Origin: Eutypa lata
Taxonomy: Eukaryota > Ascomycota > Sordariomycetes > Xylariales > Diatrypaceae
DNA: 64,000 bases
Assembly: GCA_022661535.1 (NCBI GenBank)
Contig: JAKULF010000011.1
Location: 1,860,001-1,924,000 of the forward strand
Direction: 5' to 3'
Made by a program: the position numbers and the translations under genes. The notes under the pieces are model-generated. The model worked only from the letters and a program-made list of their open reading frames with translations. It made no database searches and had not been told where the DNA came from. This document shows, piece after piece, positions 1 to 13,400 of the stretch. The stretch's first letter is position 1. Each line of letters opens with the position of its first letter.

Positions 1-1240
1 GGTTGCATTAGTCCCGTGAGGCTATGAACCGCATCACCGGATTCCACGAGGTGCCTGTCAACTTGCCTTGTCTACGTTATAGTTCTACATCCGACCTGTG
101 GTTTGCCGAGGCTGTAACTATAAAGAACTGAATATAGAGAGCTGGAATCTAAGTACTACTAGGCTGTCACGTATGATGTGGTTGCTCAAGAAGTCAGGTT
201 CCATGTCGTAATAGGGGGCTCTATATTTTGACAAGCCCGCATGTCCTTAGGCTCTCCCGCTCCAGCCGGAGGTACGACTCATTGTCGGGTGTAAGCGTGT
301 GCCAGCCGGTCAGTCCCGATAGAGTGTTCCCCAAGCGCATGTGTCAGCATTTCCACGCGGCTGCCACGGGCATAGATGGTACTGGCCACGGAGGAGGCGG
401 AAAATGTGCAACCCGTACAAGCCGATGAGTCAGATAATTATATCAAAGACACATCAGGAAAAAAAAATATGACAGCCATCTGCTATAGCTAGCCGACGCA
501 CGCCGTCAGCTGGAAAGGTTTGTGGCTGCGCCATGTGAGAAAAGTTGGGTTGCAGTCCCGGGATAAGCCCGATTGTATCGTCCAGTAGTAAAAGAAGAAG
601 AAAAAAAGAAAAAGCCTCGGTGATTATTAAATGCTAGTAAATGACATGTATCCGAAGGAAAGTACTTGGGCATGTTTGTACAATAATGATAGGTTCAAGT
701 GATCGAATTGTTGTCGTATAATATCACAGTAGGTATAAGCAAGCAGTTGAGCTTGGTTCTTACTTCGTAGTCCCCCGCAAACCCCACTATGACTTTACCC
801 CACGATGGAATGGCCGGAACCTCTACGTAGATATTGGGATCGTTTGTTATAGTCTAACAAAAGCCTCCAAGTCTCATCAGGACAATGGCGTTCACTAAAC
901 TGAGACTTGTTTCGGCTTCATAGCCAAGTTTAGCAAACTAAGTCGAGTGAGATGGGGTGCACTTATTTTTATCACTTCTATGTTGGTCACTTGTAGTCTC
1001 TTCATCCTCGTCTCGCTCTTGCTCTCGCTCTCCCTCCCTCGTGTACATCGTCATCAAGAATATTCGCGACGATGGACTACTAACTACAGGAACTCAGCTC
1101 AGCCTATATCTTGCATGCCCGATGCCCTGATGTCATTAGTATCTGCGTTGGCATGATAACTCAGCTCCATAAATGTTCGGCGTTGAGGCGCAGTAGCTTA
1201 TGTAGTACGATGGCCAAATCGGTGGCAGCTGGGTTAGCTG

Positions 1241-1312
1241 TTAGGTACCTATCTATTACCTGATATGTGGGATTAGTAGGTACCTAGGTATGTAAATAGG
1301 TAGGGTAGGTGA
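1241..1312. repeat. TAGGTA/TACCTA tetranucleotide island
   Basis: A cluster of TAGG/CCTA units that includes the perfect 10-bp palindrome TACCTAGGTA at 1281-1290. The same palindrome recurs at 6310, 6769 and 21050, and the hexamers recur in most intergenic gaps of the window. Confidence 0.7.
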
Positions 1313-3708
1313 TAATGGGTTTCTCTGTGAACACACGCGGACGGTCCGGCGCGCTTGCATGTGTGTCTGAAACGCTGCAGCCTACTTGGAAAGGCTCCCG
1401 CCGTATTATGGCCAACAGCTATCGATTTTGGGTATGACAAGAAAATTGAACAAGCTCAAAGTGACCAACACGGCAATAGTGTGCTCGTTTCCCGAAACAC
1501 GATCGATAAAGCAAATGTCGTAGATTCCCGCGCCTTTGGGACCCCACTCGTTCTTTCATCAGCTGTACATAGACTAGGTAAGCTGGATAGTTAATTCTCG
1601 TCGGTGTAACTCTACTGTTAATACGATAGCTAAGTTAGCAATTGCGAAACTCCTGTGGTCTTCAAAAGGCGATTTGCAGGAGACATTGTAAATGCTGACT
1701 GGTAGTTATAGAGAGTATACCTGTCGTTGTGTCATAAAACCCCTGTCTCCTATGTAGCTTGACTTTCTATATAAAACCGCTTCACTAGTGATGAGAGACA
1801 AAATTTGGTGCTGGGTAGCTATCAGTATCTTTCTACATTGTGAACATTTAATATCCAAAATTCATGTAATATCACAAGTAGTATGGTATGATATATCGCA
1901 ATACTTATCAGATGTGCACATTGTGATGTCATATTTACCTGGTGTTATAACTATTGCATGAATGTCCTTCAAATGGCATGATATATCTCGGTACAGGTCA
2001 ACCTCGTCGCTATCTATAAGATACAAGATATATATTTCAGCTCATCCGTAACCTTGTTACTGCATGTTCTTTATCGGAACTAAGATTTTTAGGCGATGTT
2101 AGACTGCATAGTAGCAGGTTCCATTGGGAATTCTAGAAGAACACTAGACCAGACCAGAAGATCTCCAGTTCTACCTCAATCGAAACCTTAAGTGACCTCT
2201 CGGAACGCATCACTTAATCCACTAAGTTTCTGCCGAGTGGGGGCACTATAATTAGGTAAACCGAAAGCTAAACCTATTCAATCATTAATTTCAAATCTCC
2301 ACTGACCTGCAACAATATCGTTTAAGAAAGAGTTCGATGTTATGAGCAGATTAGGCCTGATGGGATGACACAATCGCCGACCGATTTGACTGGCAAGTAC
2401 CTACGTAATAATATGGGAATGTCAAATTCGATGCCTCGGGCTTAGAGATAGGCGAGATCAACCAAAAACAAAAACAAAAAAACTGAGAACTGAAAACTCA
2501 ATCCACCAATCCCAAGGGTCCTTTGTACGTGAGATCGCCAGCTGCCCGCGGACTAGATGTACGCAATCAGGCAACTCAAGAAAAGATCCCTCAACCGAGC
2601 AAAGTCTCTCACCTGCCAAAATTAGAGAAGTAGGCCCGGAAACAACGTCAGCCCAAGTGACCCCCAACTCTGACAGCACACTCCCTGTCGAGAAACGGTA
2701 CATGCTTATAGATGAAGATACATACCTACAGATGTCGTTTACTTCATGTCAGCCGCGTGTACTGGTGTGTCAGCATTTCCTCATGGTGCATATGCGGCCT
2801 GGCCTTGTCGCCGTTGAGATCCATATGCATGTTGTATGTAAGTCTTTTAGATTTCTACGTAAGGATATACGGGTATGCAGTTTCAAGGTGTGTACATACA
2901 AGTATGTAGGTGGTTAATAACTTTTTAAGCAGCTAATTACACAGGAGACAGTTTGATATCGGCACATTTTGACGATCCATGTTGGTACCTTCCACCCAAT
3001 CCTCGCCGTACCCTAGCAGCCCTAGCTAAAAATGATCTCAATACGGAGTACCTACTGCCTACTTAGCCCTTATGTAGGTGGACGCCACGAAAGCAACAGC
3101 TTAAAAGAATTCATTAAACATTATTCAACATAGAATTTAAACACCAGCAACTTAGCTCATTCTGTTGTGTGTGTTCCGTCCATCTGTCCGTCCTGATTTA
3201 TAATAGCCATTAAATACCTCTAGTAAAGAGATTGTTGCTGTATGACATATGTACATAGGTAAGTCGATAGGTATGTACATCCCGTCTAGTTATAGGTGGC
3301 CTCTTAATGGTAAGGTGTCGTCCACTGTTCCCAAGTTAAGGTACTGTACATACGTTAAAGGTAGCTGATGCGCCGAGACCCCAGAATGAAGGTACTCGGT
3401 ACTCAGAAACCCCCAAAGGTCCCGGTATCTTGTACAGCCCCTGACTATCTGCACAAGAACACATGGCTCTCCACTTCCCTCTACTGTTCCTGCATTAGAC
3501 CGGCAGGCTTGGGAACCTGAAATGCACAATGTTATTCTCGCGCATCCCAAATCATTGGGTCCTAAGCAGAAACAAACATGGACAAGCATGTTACATGCCT
3601 ACATACCTATATACCTAGGACTACTCATGGACTTTTGTTTTCGTTTGGAACTGACGTTACGCAGTCGTCATCCAAATTAGGGTCATCCCGAAATGCTCCT
3701 CGAAGAAC

Positions 3709-3732
3709 AAAAAAAAAAAAAAAAAAAAAAAA
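3709..3732 (+). repeat. A24 homopolymer tract
   Basis: Twenty-four consecutive A followed by purine-rich sequence with a second A run (about 3745-3754). It could be a retroposed poly(A) tail or a slippage-grown homopolymer. I found no clear flanking target duplication or upstream retrogene, so its origin is unresolved. Confidence 0.8.
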
Positions 3733-6308
3733 GAGGAAGAAGAGAAAAAAAAAACTCGTAATAGAGAACGCGCGCCAAATCACGCATTGCCTATTGAACA
3801 ATAATTGACCACTGTGAAAGCTGAATCGGAAGTTGGATGAACTTGTGACCTCAGCTGATGACCTGGCGCTGCGAAACGTATTCCTATTCATCAGTGGCCT
3901 CTTCACGAAGACCAATTACATGCTTCCACAGTCGTATTATGGGAGGCAAAACAATATGTGACGGAGCAATCCATAATTGCATTGTACCATTGTCATGTGA
4001 CTTGGGCGAATAGAAGTGAACAGAACGCTAGTTGTCATTCAATTGGGTTGGCTGGTCAGGCAGACTTGTCAACATTTTGTCCAGATCGACAACCGAGCGA
4101 ACAAAACAGCCGGGACTAAATACCGGCTACATGGATGAGTGTCCATTTCGGTTCACAGCAACTAGGTAAGTATGTATGTATGTATGTAATTATGTACCCA
4201 ATAAGTAAGAAATACAGATTTACATACATACGTACATACCCATGTATCATGAGGGTCTTTGATCGAAAAGAGCCTCAACAGACCGTTGGGACCCCCGTTT
4301 TTCGACGTCTGAGATCGAGTAAGAGTTTTCTTCTAGAAGTTCTATTTATGGGGCAATAGAAGCAAGCGAAGGGACCATGAAGAGGCTACGTGGGTTCCGA
4401 TCAGTCGGGTCAAGGCTCAAGAAGGCTGTGGAAGGTCGAGAACATTTTTGGGGGAGAGCTTGCCGGTTTGAGGTTATCTCCCCTGATCTTGCGATCCGCC
4501 TCACTTTCAGGTTTTTTTCTTTCTCGCTGGTCCGTGTTGAGCTGAAGCACGGGCTTATAGGTGCCACGGACCAGCTATCGGGCCTTTCAAAGCACAGAGG
4601 TCTTCCCTTTTACCAGCCACCTCCATCCCAGGAAGAAAAAGTCTTTCCCGGGGTTTTCAACAAAACCTGCGCCAATTGTCACGTCCCCATCGGCTTCGAG
4701 TCTGTCCACCATCAGCACCGGTCCACCCGGCATCCACCCGGCACCCACCCGGCATTTAGGAAGCGGATCCACTATCTGATGCAAGCATCAAGCCACGGAG
4801 TTGCATCGATGTCCCGGCATCATCGATCACGACAGCTGATCTGTCCTTACCGTTGGGCTGGGACGTGGGCTGGTTCGAACAGAGGGTATGCATGTATACT
4901 GGCGTGGCATGTATCGGTAAACAAGGCTTGCAAATCATGTCATCATGTCGACCTTGGCGGGCCCAGCCATCGAATATCTCCGGGTCTAGTCAGTGGACAT
5001 GTTGCATGTTTCCCAGGCGTGTTTCAATAGGGAGAATAAAACACGGCAGTCATATGTACGAAGTAAGAAAGTCCCTTTCGCGCGCGCTTGTGATCGACAA
5101 GCGGTTGATTCTCAAGACATCCTTCTAGTTATACGCTAGACTAAGCTAGGTGGTTATTGTCGCTTGTTGTGTCTACGTAACTATGTACAAGCCTTATACA
5201 CCTTTACAGTGGTTCTATTACATGCAAAATTCGCGGTTATAACGGTATTTCAATGTTCCCCCTAAGTCAAAACAGATGACGGCGCCTATTCAACCGCGAG
5301 GCGGACCCCCTTTTTCCCGTAATTGTATCTCCGGAGGTATTGTACAGTCATCATCGTGCAGTTCGTTCATGGAACCGAGCGTATGGGCTGCAGCAACTGC
5401 CCACTTATGCCCCCCACAACTAGAATTTCCAGAACCCTTTCCCCTGGTATTCCATGTGCATTCCCAGTCTTTTTTCATAACGTTCATGCAGGGAGGGTCC
5501 AGCATTGAGTGGATACTTCCATTTGCCATAGCTTAAGTCCCCATCCTACCCAAACAATCTTTCAACCAGATGGTAAGATGGACACCGAGCAGTAAGTATG
5601 TACGTACGGTATATCTGTATAATGGAGTTCCAAGACATCAATAATACGAAACTAACGATATATTCCACATTATCAACCTACAAACAACTACATACATACG
5701 TATATAGGAACTGTGTGTATTGTAACCATCTTGTTTCCGCCCCATTTCCGCGGAGAGGTCAAGCCCCCAGGCCCCCTGCTGAGAGAAGGAAAAACCAAAC
5801 AAGAGCCTCATAGTGGCCGGGGAAGGTATCCGTCGTGCAGGTGGCTTAAATTGCCCATGCATAAATTATGTGTACTAATGCAATGTTAAACCAGCATAAA
5901 CGAAAATATCCGCGACCAGCTATTCCCTGGAAGGAAATCATGCGACAACCGCTTCGAAACAACATTGTTTTCGCTTGTCCCGAAACAGGCTGGCAATCAG
6001 GCAATCTACAGGTACTATGGTATGTACGTAGGTAGGTATGTAGTAGAACTTCCTCCCACATCCTGTAGGAGACCGCCACTAGTTACAAACACACTTGGGA
6101 CGAACACCGGCGCACAAACCGTAGGGCCCGAAACCCAGGATCCAATTTAAATTAAGGATCATAAACAATGACTATTGTTATGTGTGTAGGTACCTTATCG
6201 TCAAAAGTTCATTCCAACTCTCTCATTACGGACTGACGGAATATTACACATTGACGCACGCGCTTAACTTTCCCAACAAGATCCGATTCGGGAGATACGT
6301 TCAGCATT

Positions 6309-6362
6309 GTACCTAGGTAGGTAGTCAGCTACTAAACTACCTCCACGCTCGCTACCTACCGT
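6309..6362. repeat. TAGGTA/TACCTA island with palindrome
   Basis: Contains TACCTAGGTA at 6310-6319, then GGTAGGTAG and, about 40 bases on, the inverted forms CTACCTCC and CTACCTACC. The arms could form a small hairpin. No coding potential. Confidence 0.6.
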
Positions 6363-6753
6363 CCACGGGCCGCTCTATCGGACACAACCGAATCAGGCGC
6401 GATATCCAAAGCCGACGGATAATTTCTGATGTCAGGACCCCGTCGTTTCCACAGGACTTCCGATGGAATCCAACCAGAGCATCTAGTAAGCGAATTGCGT
6501 CGGAATCATGATGGCGATACACTTCAAGGTCATCCTTGGTATTCACACCAATGCCGCAATTTCGTCTTATCATCAACGTTGAACGGTACAGGCATCGAAG
6601 GGGGGGCCGATCCCGTCTGCTTACTGTTTGCTCCCCCCCTTCCAACGGCCGCGGGAGCGCCAACCCTAGGACGGGCTGACAAGCATGCTTAAGTTACTTA
6701 GGCATCTGACATGCAGACGGACCGATGAACTCACCAAGGATTTAGCGAGAGTG

Positions 6754-6783
6754 TGGTAGGTAGGTAGGTACCTAGGTAGGTAT
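6754..6783. repeat. (TAGG)n/(CCTA)n palindromic microsatellite
   Basis: About four TAGG units run into the palindrome TACCTAGGTA at 6769-6778, followed by more TAGG units. It is the densest example of this dispersed motif in the left gene-poor region. Confidence 0.75.
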
Positions 6784-7741
6784 TTCGCACTCTATCTTGC
6801 CAATAGCTCTCTACCTAGCGGGAAGTGTTCCGTTGGTACCTCCCCGTTCCTACCGCATTGGGTGTAAGTTGTAATCTCCGATCTTCCAGATTCCCCGACA
6901 AGGCAAATCTTTTGGTCACCGAGTCGTTATCTCGCTATTTACACGACTGAATTAAAGTTAGATTTAGGGTATGAGAATCAAGCCACTCTACTCTAATTAT
7001 TGCACTGCCATTTCATGTTCTTCGTGAATTGCGTAGACTCATATATCTGACTATTGGATTTTACTGCTTACTACTTATTTAATCGGCCCCGAGGCCATGC
7101 GATATTGGATGGCTCTGCATTCGGGTTACACCCACGTGGCATCCTGCAAGGGGATCGTCGATCTAGGTGTTATTGGAAGATGCGCATATGTACGATACAC
7201 GCACAGCTTTGGTATTGCGAATTCGGTGTCACCACAAGCGTGTTAAAATAGCATATGAAGAAGATGGTGACGTAGCCTACAAGTTGGGGGGTTGCATAAG
7301 TATATACTCATTGGTTATACAGTACAATATTCAGCTAATCAGCCTCTTCACCACCACGAGTATGAGAAGCCTTTAACTAGTATGTCTCAAAAATTCCGAA
7401 GGCAATGATCTAGATCTTGTCTAACATCTAAGACGTTGGAGCTAAATAGGGAGTTAGAGTCAACTGGTCTTGATTTTACATGTAGTAACTATGTAGGTAC
7501 ATTAATAATAACAGTATTATTGAAAACAGCAACATTGGTAACTGGCTATTGGGGGAATCACCGAATCATGGGCAATTAATATTTCCTGTAAGGGACACAT
7601 GTTTGATATTAGATTGACACTGCTTGTAATGTCCAAAAATGTTGGTTATTAAACTAAACCATCACAAAGTTTCTACCAACAACAATATTGAAGTGGTTTT
7701 GAGTTCGAGTTGGCCATCTCATAACATGTAACTAAGCCACA

Positions 7742-8223
7742 ATGGCTTTGCTAATGAGCCCCACCATTTCCCGCAGGGCACCCAACGCACTGCGCACCTG
7801 CCACCGCCCCGACGTCAGTCCTCCCCGCCATCAACCACCTCAAGCTCCGGATCTCGAACAGCCTCACTCACCAACGCTGCCTTACTCACCGACCTATCAG
7901 CAGACACGTCTCCCGGCCGCACCACCAAATTCGATCTCTCAACCCAACTGTCCATTTACCCACGAATTACCACCCGCGAGCAACGTTCGGCACTGCCTGC
8001 CTGCCTGCCTGCCTGCACGCACGAACGACCACGACCACGACCACGATCACGACCACGTCATTCCTTTTCTTCGTAACGAGCCGAAGAGCTAGGTAGCTAG
8101 CTGTCTTTCTGCGCGTCCGGCCCCCTGCATATCTACCCCTACGCAAGGAACAGTAGCAGCAGTAGTAGCAGTAGTAGCAGTAGCAGTAGTAGAAAAAGAA
8201 GAAGAAGAGGAAAGAAAAACACG
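7742..8223 (+). promoter_or_regulatory. leader/promoter region of ARPC5 with simple repeats
   Basis: Upstream region of the ARPC5 start codon. It carries a (CTGC)n tract at 7993-8016, a (CGACCA)n tract at about 8026-8057 and an (AGTAGC)n-like tract at about 8151-8192, followed by a purine-rich AAGAAG stretch just before the ATG. A 116-codon open frame spans 7742-8092 but is low-complexity and repeat-driven, so I treat it as non-coding leader. No TATA box can be singled out. Confidence 0.45.
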
Positions 8224-9169
8224 ATGTCTATCATCCAGCAGCACACGTCGGCGTCGCTCAGCGACGCCTGGCGGACCATCAACATCGACGCGCTGGACCC
8301 GGACTCGTCGCAGAACTTCGACGTCTCGACCCTGCACCCGCCGCTGCCCGAGATCAGCGAGGCCGAGGTCCGCCAGCTCAACGGTCAGGTGCGCCAGCTG
8401 CTGCGGGGCGGCGACGCCGAGGGCGCCCTGCGCGGGTGCCTCGAGAGCCCTGTTTACAATGGGAGCGATGCTGCGAAGGTATGTTGTGTTATATTATGTT
8501 ATGTTATGTTATTTACTAGATAGGTGGTGTGGTGTAGTGTAGTAAAACATGGGGTTGTTTGTTTGTGGGTGGGTTAGTGGGTAGTCGATTGGTAGCCAAC
8601 ATGGTGATTCTGGTTGGGCTGTGTTGGGTTCCGGGATGTGTGGGGGGAATTGAAAGGATTTCAGATGGTGCGAGAGACAGACAGGGAGAGAGAGAGAGAT
8701 GCTGACTAGATAACTTTGCTCCGCATATATAGGAGTCGCACCTACAGACTGTCGTTGAGGTCCTGCAGTCGATCAAGTCGACCGAGATGACCCCCATATT
8801 GAAGCAGATCCATGCCTCCGACGGTGGAAGCGAGCTCCTGGATGTGTTGACGAAGTACCTGTAAGTCAGCCCCTTATTTGCCGCTCTGGTATGTTATGTA
8901 CTGGCTGTTAACCTGGCTGTTAACTCGTTACAAATAGATATAAGGGTATGGCAGGGGGCAGTACGGGAGTAGGCAATGGCCCACGAACACCATCCCGGAT
9001 CCTCACGCCGCAGCCCACTGGATTCAGTCAGATGGGCGGGAGGCCGGGTTCGACGGCTGAGTCGACCGGTGCCGCCATGAGTGTGCTGCTCAGCTGGCAC
9101 GAGAAGGTGGTGGACGTCGCGGGCCTCGGCAGCATAGGACGGTGCATGACGGACCGGCGTAAGGTTTAA
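8224..9169 (+). CDS. arc15: Arp2/3 complex subunit 5 (ARPC5, p16-Arc)
   Basis: Smallest subunit of the Arp2/3 complex, which nucleates branched actin filaments at endocytic patches. Model has three exons: 8224-8478, 8733-8860 and 8938-9169, giving 204 residues, within the usual range for fungal ARPC5. The first exon ends in phase 0 before GTATGT; the second ends CT before GTAAGT and the third restores the codon. Family signatures are the N-terminal WRTINIDAL segment, the central ESHLQTVVEVLQSIKSTEM helix region, and the C-terminal SVLLSWHEK...GLGSIGRCMTDRR block, the classic ARPC5 ending. A serine/proline/glycine-rich stretch lies between the second block and the C-terminus. Branch site CTGAC precedes exon 2. 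Its plus-strand neighbour is a C2H2 protein more than 1 kb away, with no sign of linkage. Confidence 0.93.
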
Positions 9170-9534
9170 AGGGAGGGAAACTGTTGAGAGCAGTACTGTT
9201 GTCACGTAAACTCGTTCATTCTATTATCTAGGGCTAGACTAGGAAAATGTGATAAAAACGTTCTCTAGTTCTATATATATATATCACCTTCGTGTTACAT
9301 TGCTTAACCAACCTCCTAAAATTATCTACCTGGATAGGTAGGCAACTAGTCGTGTTACTGATGCAACTTAGCCGTTCCTCCCCCCTTTCCGATCAGATTC
9401 ATACATACAGCTTAAGCACATATCTGGATTAGACCGCCTGGTTTCTTACGTATCTAGCACGTAGCCTACTAGCTGTCTAGGACCTACGTATCTAACAGCT
9501 TTATATTAAAATAACATACTGCTTAAACAAGAAG

Positions 9535-9605
9535 GCCCTCGTGGTCAAGTGGTTATGGTCAGACATAACCACCCCAAGTTGCGGGTTCAAATCCTACTAC
9601 GTCCA
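9535..9605 (+). pseudogene. degenerate tRNA-like sequence with A and B boxes
   Basis: An A-box match (TGGTCAAGTGG at 9542-9552) and a near-consensus B box (GGTTCAAATCC at 9584-9594) are correctly spaced for a short-variable-arm tRNA. A D-arm can be drawn, with two wobble pairs, and the T-arm has a single mismatch. The acceptor stem has only about three of seven pairs and no canonical five-pair anticodon stem with a U33 loop can be formed, so no anticodon can be assigned. This points to a decayed tRNA gene or a tRNA-derived element. A chance match to the internal promoter boxes is the alternative. Confidence 0.35.
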
Positions 9606-10471
9606 TGCCAACATTGCAGGAACATGTTAATACGTTAACATCAAGGGCTTCGGTCCTTTACCACTTACGTGTGTGGGTAGTATGGAGGAGAATCAGTGGT
9701 TTGAATTCCCCCCCCCTTCTTATTACTCTTCCTACATATATACGTACTTATTTTTTGTAAATACGTATCTGTCTACATGTACCTCTTGAAGTTGACCTTT
9801 CTACATCTTACCAGGTATTATATACAGCCTACATGTATGTACTCAGAAGGATGCAAATCTTCCTCTCTTCATTTTGACGTTCCTTCCCTCCAACTTGACC
9901 TTGCAGCAGTGCACTTTCCTCGTTAGAGTACCTGTTGTTTCGGTAAGCTTCCCATACATTGAATTTATTCCCACCTTCACACCACCAAAATTCATCAACA
10001 GACCTGTTTGTGGCCCCATAGTCTAATGTTTATTACCATCCTCTTGAAACATGTATACCTTCGTTTGATATCCCATCAGTCTCGGTCTTTGCATCCTTTT
10101 ACTTCTCTCTTCGTTATTAACTACAAACATAAAGTCGGAATCATTTGAACAGACACTTTTCTTCAAGTTTCAACATCATCCTCGGTTAGTAGATGGGCTT
10201 CCAGCAGAAAACAGACTCTGGCCCATATCTGTAGATAATCTTGGGTAGATACTTTTAGGTATCACTTTTCTTTCACCATTTCGTCACTTTTCTCCGGGTA
10301 TGTTTTCAACGTTTCATCAACAGCAGTTTCATTTTTTTGTTTATCACTCGGGTATAACTGCTTCAATTGATTTTATTATTGTAAAATCCACTCTATGAAC
10401 ACCGCTATATTGATCTTTTGTCATATTTATATTGCTGATACTCGATAATACTAGCCATTGAGCATACAATA
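9606..10471. other. intergenic, upstream of C2H2 array gene
   Basis: AT-rich sequence with pyrimidine-rich stretches (TTTCTTTC, CTTCAAGTTTC) becoming denser towards the next start codon, typical of a fungal promoter/leader. No coding sequence seen. Confidence 0.5.
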
Positions 10472-13400
10472 ATGTGGGCCGAAGAACGCGCCCAAAAGAG
10501 CTGCAAGCAATGCAACCGGATGTTTGCGGACTGGGAAGCCCTCAAGAAACATTGGGATAAAAGCACTGCTCATCAAGGCTACAACTGCCTCTTGTGCAAC
10601 AATCGATGGTTTGCCCACTGGGGCGCCATCCAACAACATTGGAGGGACAGCCCCATCCACAAATGCCAACATTGTCCGAAATGCGATGAATACTTTCCGG
10701 ATTTCCCGGCGTTGGCCTCACACTACTGGAGCAAGCATGGCCTCATTTGTGGCAAGAACGGCTGTACACGGAAGTTTGCGACTGAAACCCTCCTTAATGA
10801 ACATATCCAAGAAGCCCATTGTTTGTGTCCATTTGAGCTGTGTGGACTTGAGTTCACGAAGTCACAACTTGAGGATCACCTCTACCATAAGCATATGTTT
10901 TGCAGGAAGTGCAGTACTGTAAGTAACTATCATGACTATTTTACCCCTACGTCATATTTCGGGAACATATTCTTTGTCCAGCGGAGTTGTCGCTCCTAGG
11001 ATATGACTTAAGCCTCCCAAATCATCGGTAGGTTATCTAGGAAGAGAAAATGGCTAACTCCGGATGTTGCAGTACTTCCCAACGGAGACCGAATTCAGGG
11101 ACCATAAGACTACCAGCGCGGCGCACTCGTGGTGTCCCAGCTGTTGCATCGAGCTTGAATCGAGAATCAGACTTGCCGAACATTGTCGGGTGAACCATCG
11201 TCGTTGTGAAACTTGCAAGCAGAATTTCTTTTCGGAAGAGGCTCATACTTTGCATTTAGTGTTGAGCGATAAACACCACTTCTGCGAGAAGTGTATGGAG
11301 GACTTTACTGGGCCTACTCTGCTTGTCAAACACTACCTTGACCCGTCGAGTTGGCCGTGGGGGGCTGAGCACCATTACTGCTCTAGGTGCTCTTGTGACT
11401 TCGATGATTCGGAGAGTCTAAGAAATCACTACTTTTCGTCGGACGTCCATCATTACTGTTACCTCTGCAACGAACACTTCTCAACAGAGGCCGCTCTGAT
11501 AGATCACGTTCGAGAAGCAGCGTCTCCACACCCATATTGTGTCAACTGCAAAGTTATCTTCAAGACGGCAATAGATCTCAGGCGCCATATTGTTCAGAAT
11601 CCTCTGAATCATCATTATTGTGGACAATGTGACCTGAACTTTCGCCGATCTTCTGAGCTGGATCATCACAAAGCAGTTAGTAGCAACCATCATTTTTGCA
11701 AGCATTGCAAAGTAGAATATCCTAACGGGGAGTCATTACTGGTGCATCAAGAGCGAGAGCATCACTACTGTCGTCAATGTTCTATACGCTTCCCAACCTT
11801 GGAAGGTCTAGTATCCCATAAAACGTATAACGCCAACCATTTCTTCTGTAGCGGATGTGACCTAGATTTCCCCAATCAAGGAGCGTTGCAGAAGCATGTG
11901 TTGGCTGTACATTACTATTGTGAGCGCTGTGAAGAGACATTCTGGACAGAAGCTAGCCTCAAGGTACATAGGCGAGCCAGTGTTGCCCACAACGAATGTT
12001 TAGAATGCGACTTGGACTTCGATGACAAAGACACACTGGAGTCTCACTTGCAAGCCCGGCATGCATACTGCTTGTTATGCCAAGAGACACTTGGGAGCCG
12101 TCAATTTCTGGAGAGCCATCTATGCGGGTTCCACAAGGACATTTATTGCGGAGAGTGCAAGATTATGCATGAAGATTCAGAGTCACTATTACTGCATAGA
12201 GAGACTGTACACCACTATTGTCCAGAATGTGACGTTTCCTTCAGCAGTGAAGATGGCCTTGAGAACCACAACTGTACGAATACACAATATCACCTCGAAC
12301 CTGCTGATTCCGACACTCTTCGTCTTCATCAAGAGGCTAAGAATCATCAGTGTGAAGTGTGTGAAGAGGCATTCGAAAGTTCAGAGGCACTAGGGAAACA
12401 CGTATCATGGCATCATGACTACTGCGGGGCCTGTGGTCAAGTATTCGCTGATAAGGAGGCTTTGCTTGCACACAAGTCTCCAAGCAACGAGCACCACTAT
12501 GGCTACCCCAACTGTCATAAGAAAGCCCGAAACGATCAAGATCATGTCCATCATGCAGATTCGCTCATACAGCCGGGAGATCCACAGGATCCCTTCGAGC
12601 CAGATCATGAAGAGACAGTGCGCAACGCTAAGCCGATCGCCGAGCATGTTTCGAATGAAGATGTTTCTACTGATGCTACAGAAACAAGAGACCATGATTC
12701 TCAAGAGACAGCCCAAACTCTCGTTGGATCTGAGAAAGCTGACACTGATGAACATTATGAGACTGCACATGACGAGACTACATATGACGAAACTACACAT
12801 GACGAGACTGCACCTGACGAGAAGACTACTGACTCTTCTGGAGGGAGTGTAGATTGGCACAGTGCATTGGATATCACACCGATTTATTATGAAGGTTCTT
12901 CAGGTGGAAACCCCAAACATGATATAGAGACCGAGAAAACCATCGTCGGGCGCGGATCGCCTAAGGTGGAGATGATACCATCTGTCGAAGAGATATTTGA
13001 AGAAGAGGTAAGGGCTTCTATTATCACTATGATTTTATATACCAAGAGGTAACATACATGCTTACATTGACTTAGGAGAAGCCCTTGGTTGAGACTGAAT
13101 GTATTGTTTGTTCGCAGTCGTTCTCTTCCAAATCCAAGATGATCAAGCACTGCGAGAATGGGGAGTGTTACGTTCTACAATCGCAAGTCCATGCGTTACT
13201 TGCGAACAAGGACACACGGCGTGTTTTCACGTTGGTCTCTATCTATGACCCGCCGATTAGAAGACCAAGAGACAGTGCCATGCGTGCGTTGAAGAACAAA
13301 TCAACAGGACTATACAAATGTCTACACTGTAATGAGGAGTTCGCCGAGACTTCAAGATTGGGTGATCACCTGGACAGCAACGCTCATCGGGAACGTCACT

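Larger units (their letters stand above)
1..7741. other. gene-poor, AT-rich intergenic region
   Basis: No convincing gene is visible in this stretch on either strand. Open frames are short, or have odd composition with no recognisable domain. The longest is about 217 codons, starting near 4377 on the plus strand, and lacks a recognisable fold or good splice context. The DNA holds TAGGTA/TACCTA islands, a 24-base A tract and AT-rich runs (about 1600-2400 especially). Heavily decayed repeats are possible but no terminal repeats, transposase or reverse transcriptase motifs could be read. An unannotated non-coding transcript cannot be excluded. Confidence 0.6.

Noticed and set aside
4377..5030. 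217-codon plus-strand open frame in the left gene-poor region
   Set aside because: No recognisable domain, composition shifts along the frame, overlapping open frames on both strands, and no splice or promoter support. Kept as intergenic.
6352..6663. 103-codon minus-strand frame faintly resembling an ankyrin repeat (NTKDDLEVYRHHDSDAIRLL)
   Set aside because: Only a short weak similarity with no second repeat and no consensus TPLH; could be chance.
7742..8092. 116-codon plus frame upstream of ARPC5
   Set aside because: Driven by simple repeats (Pro, Asp-His runs) in the ARPC5 leader; no conserved content.
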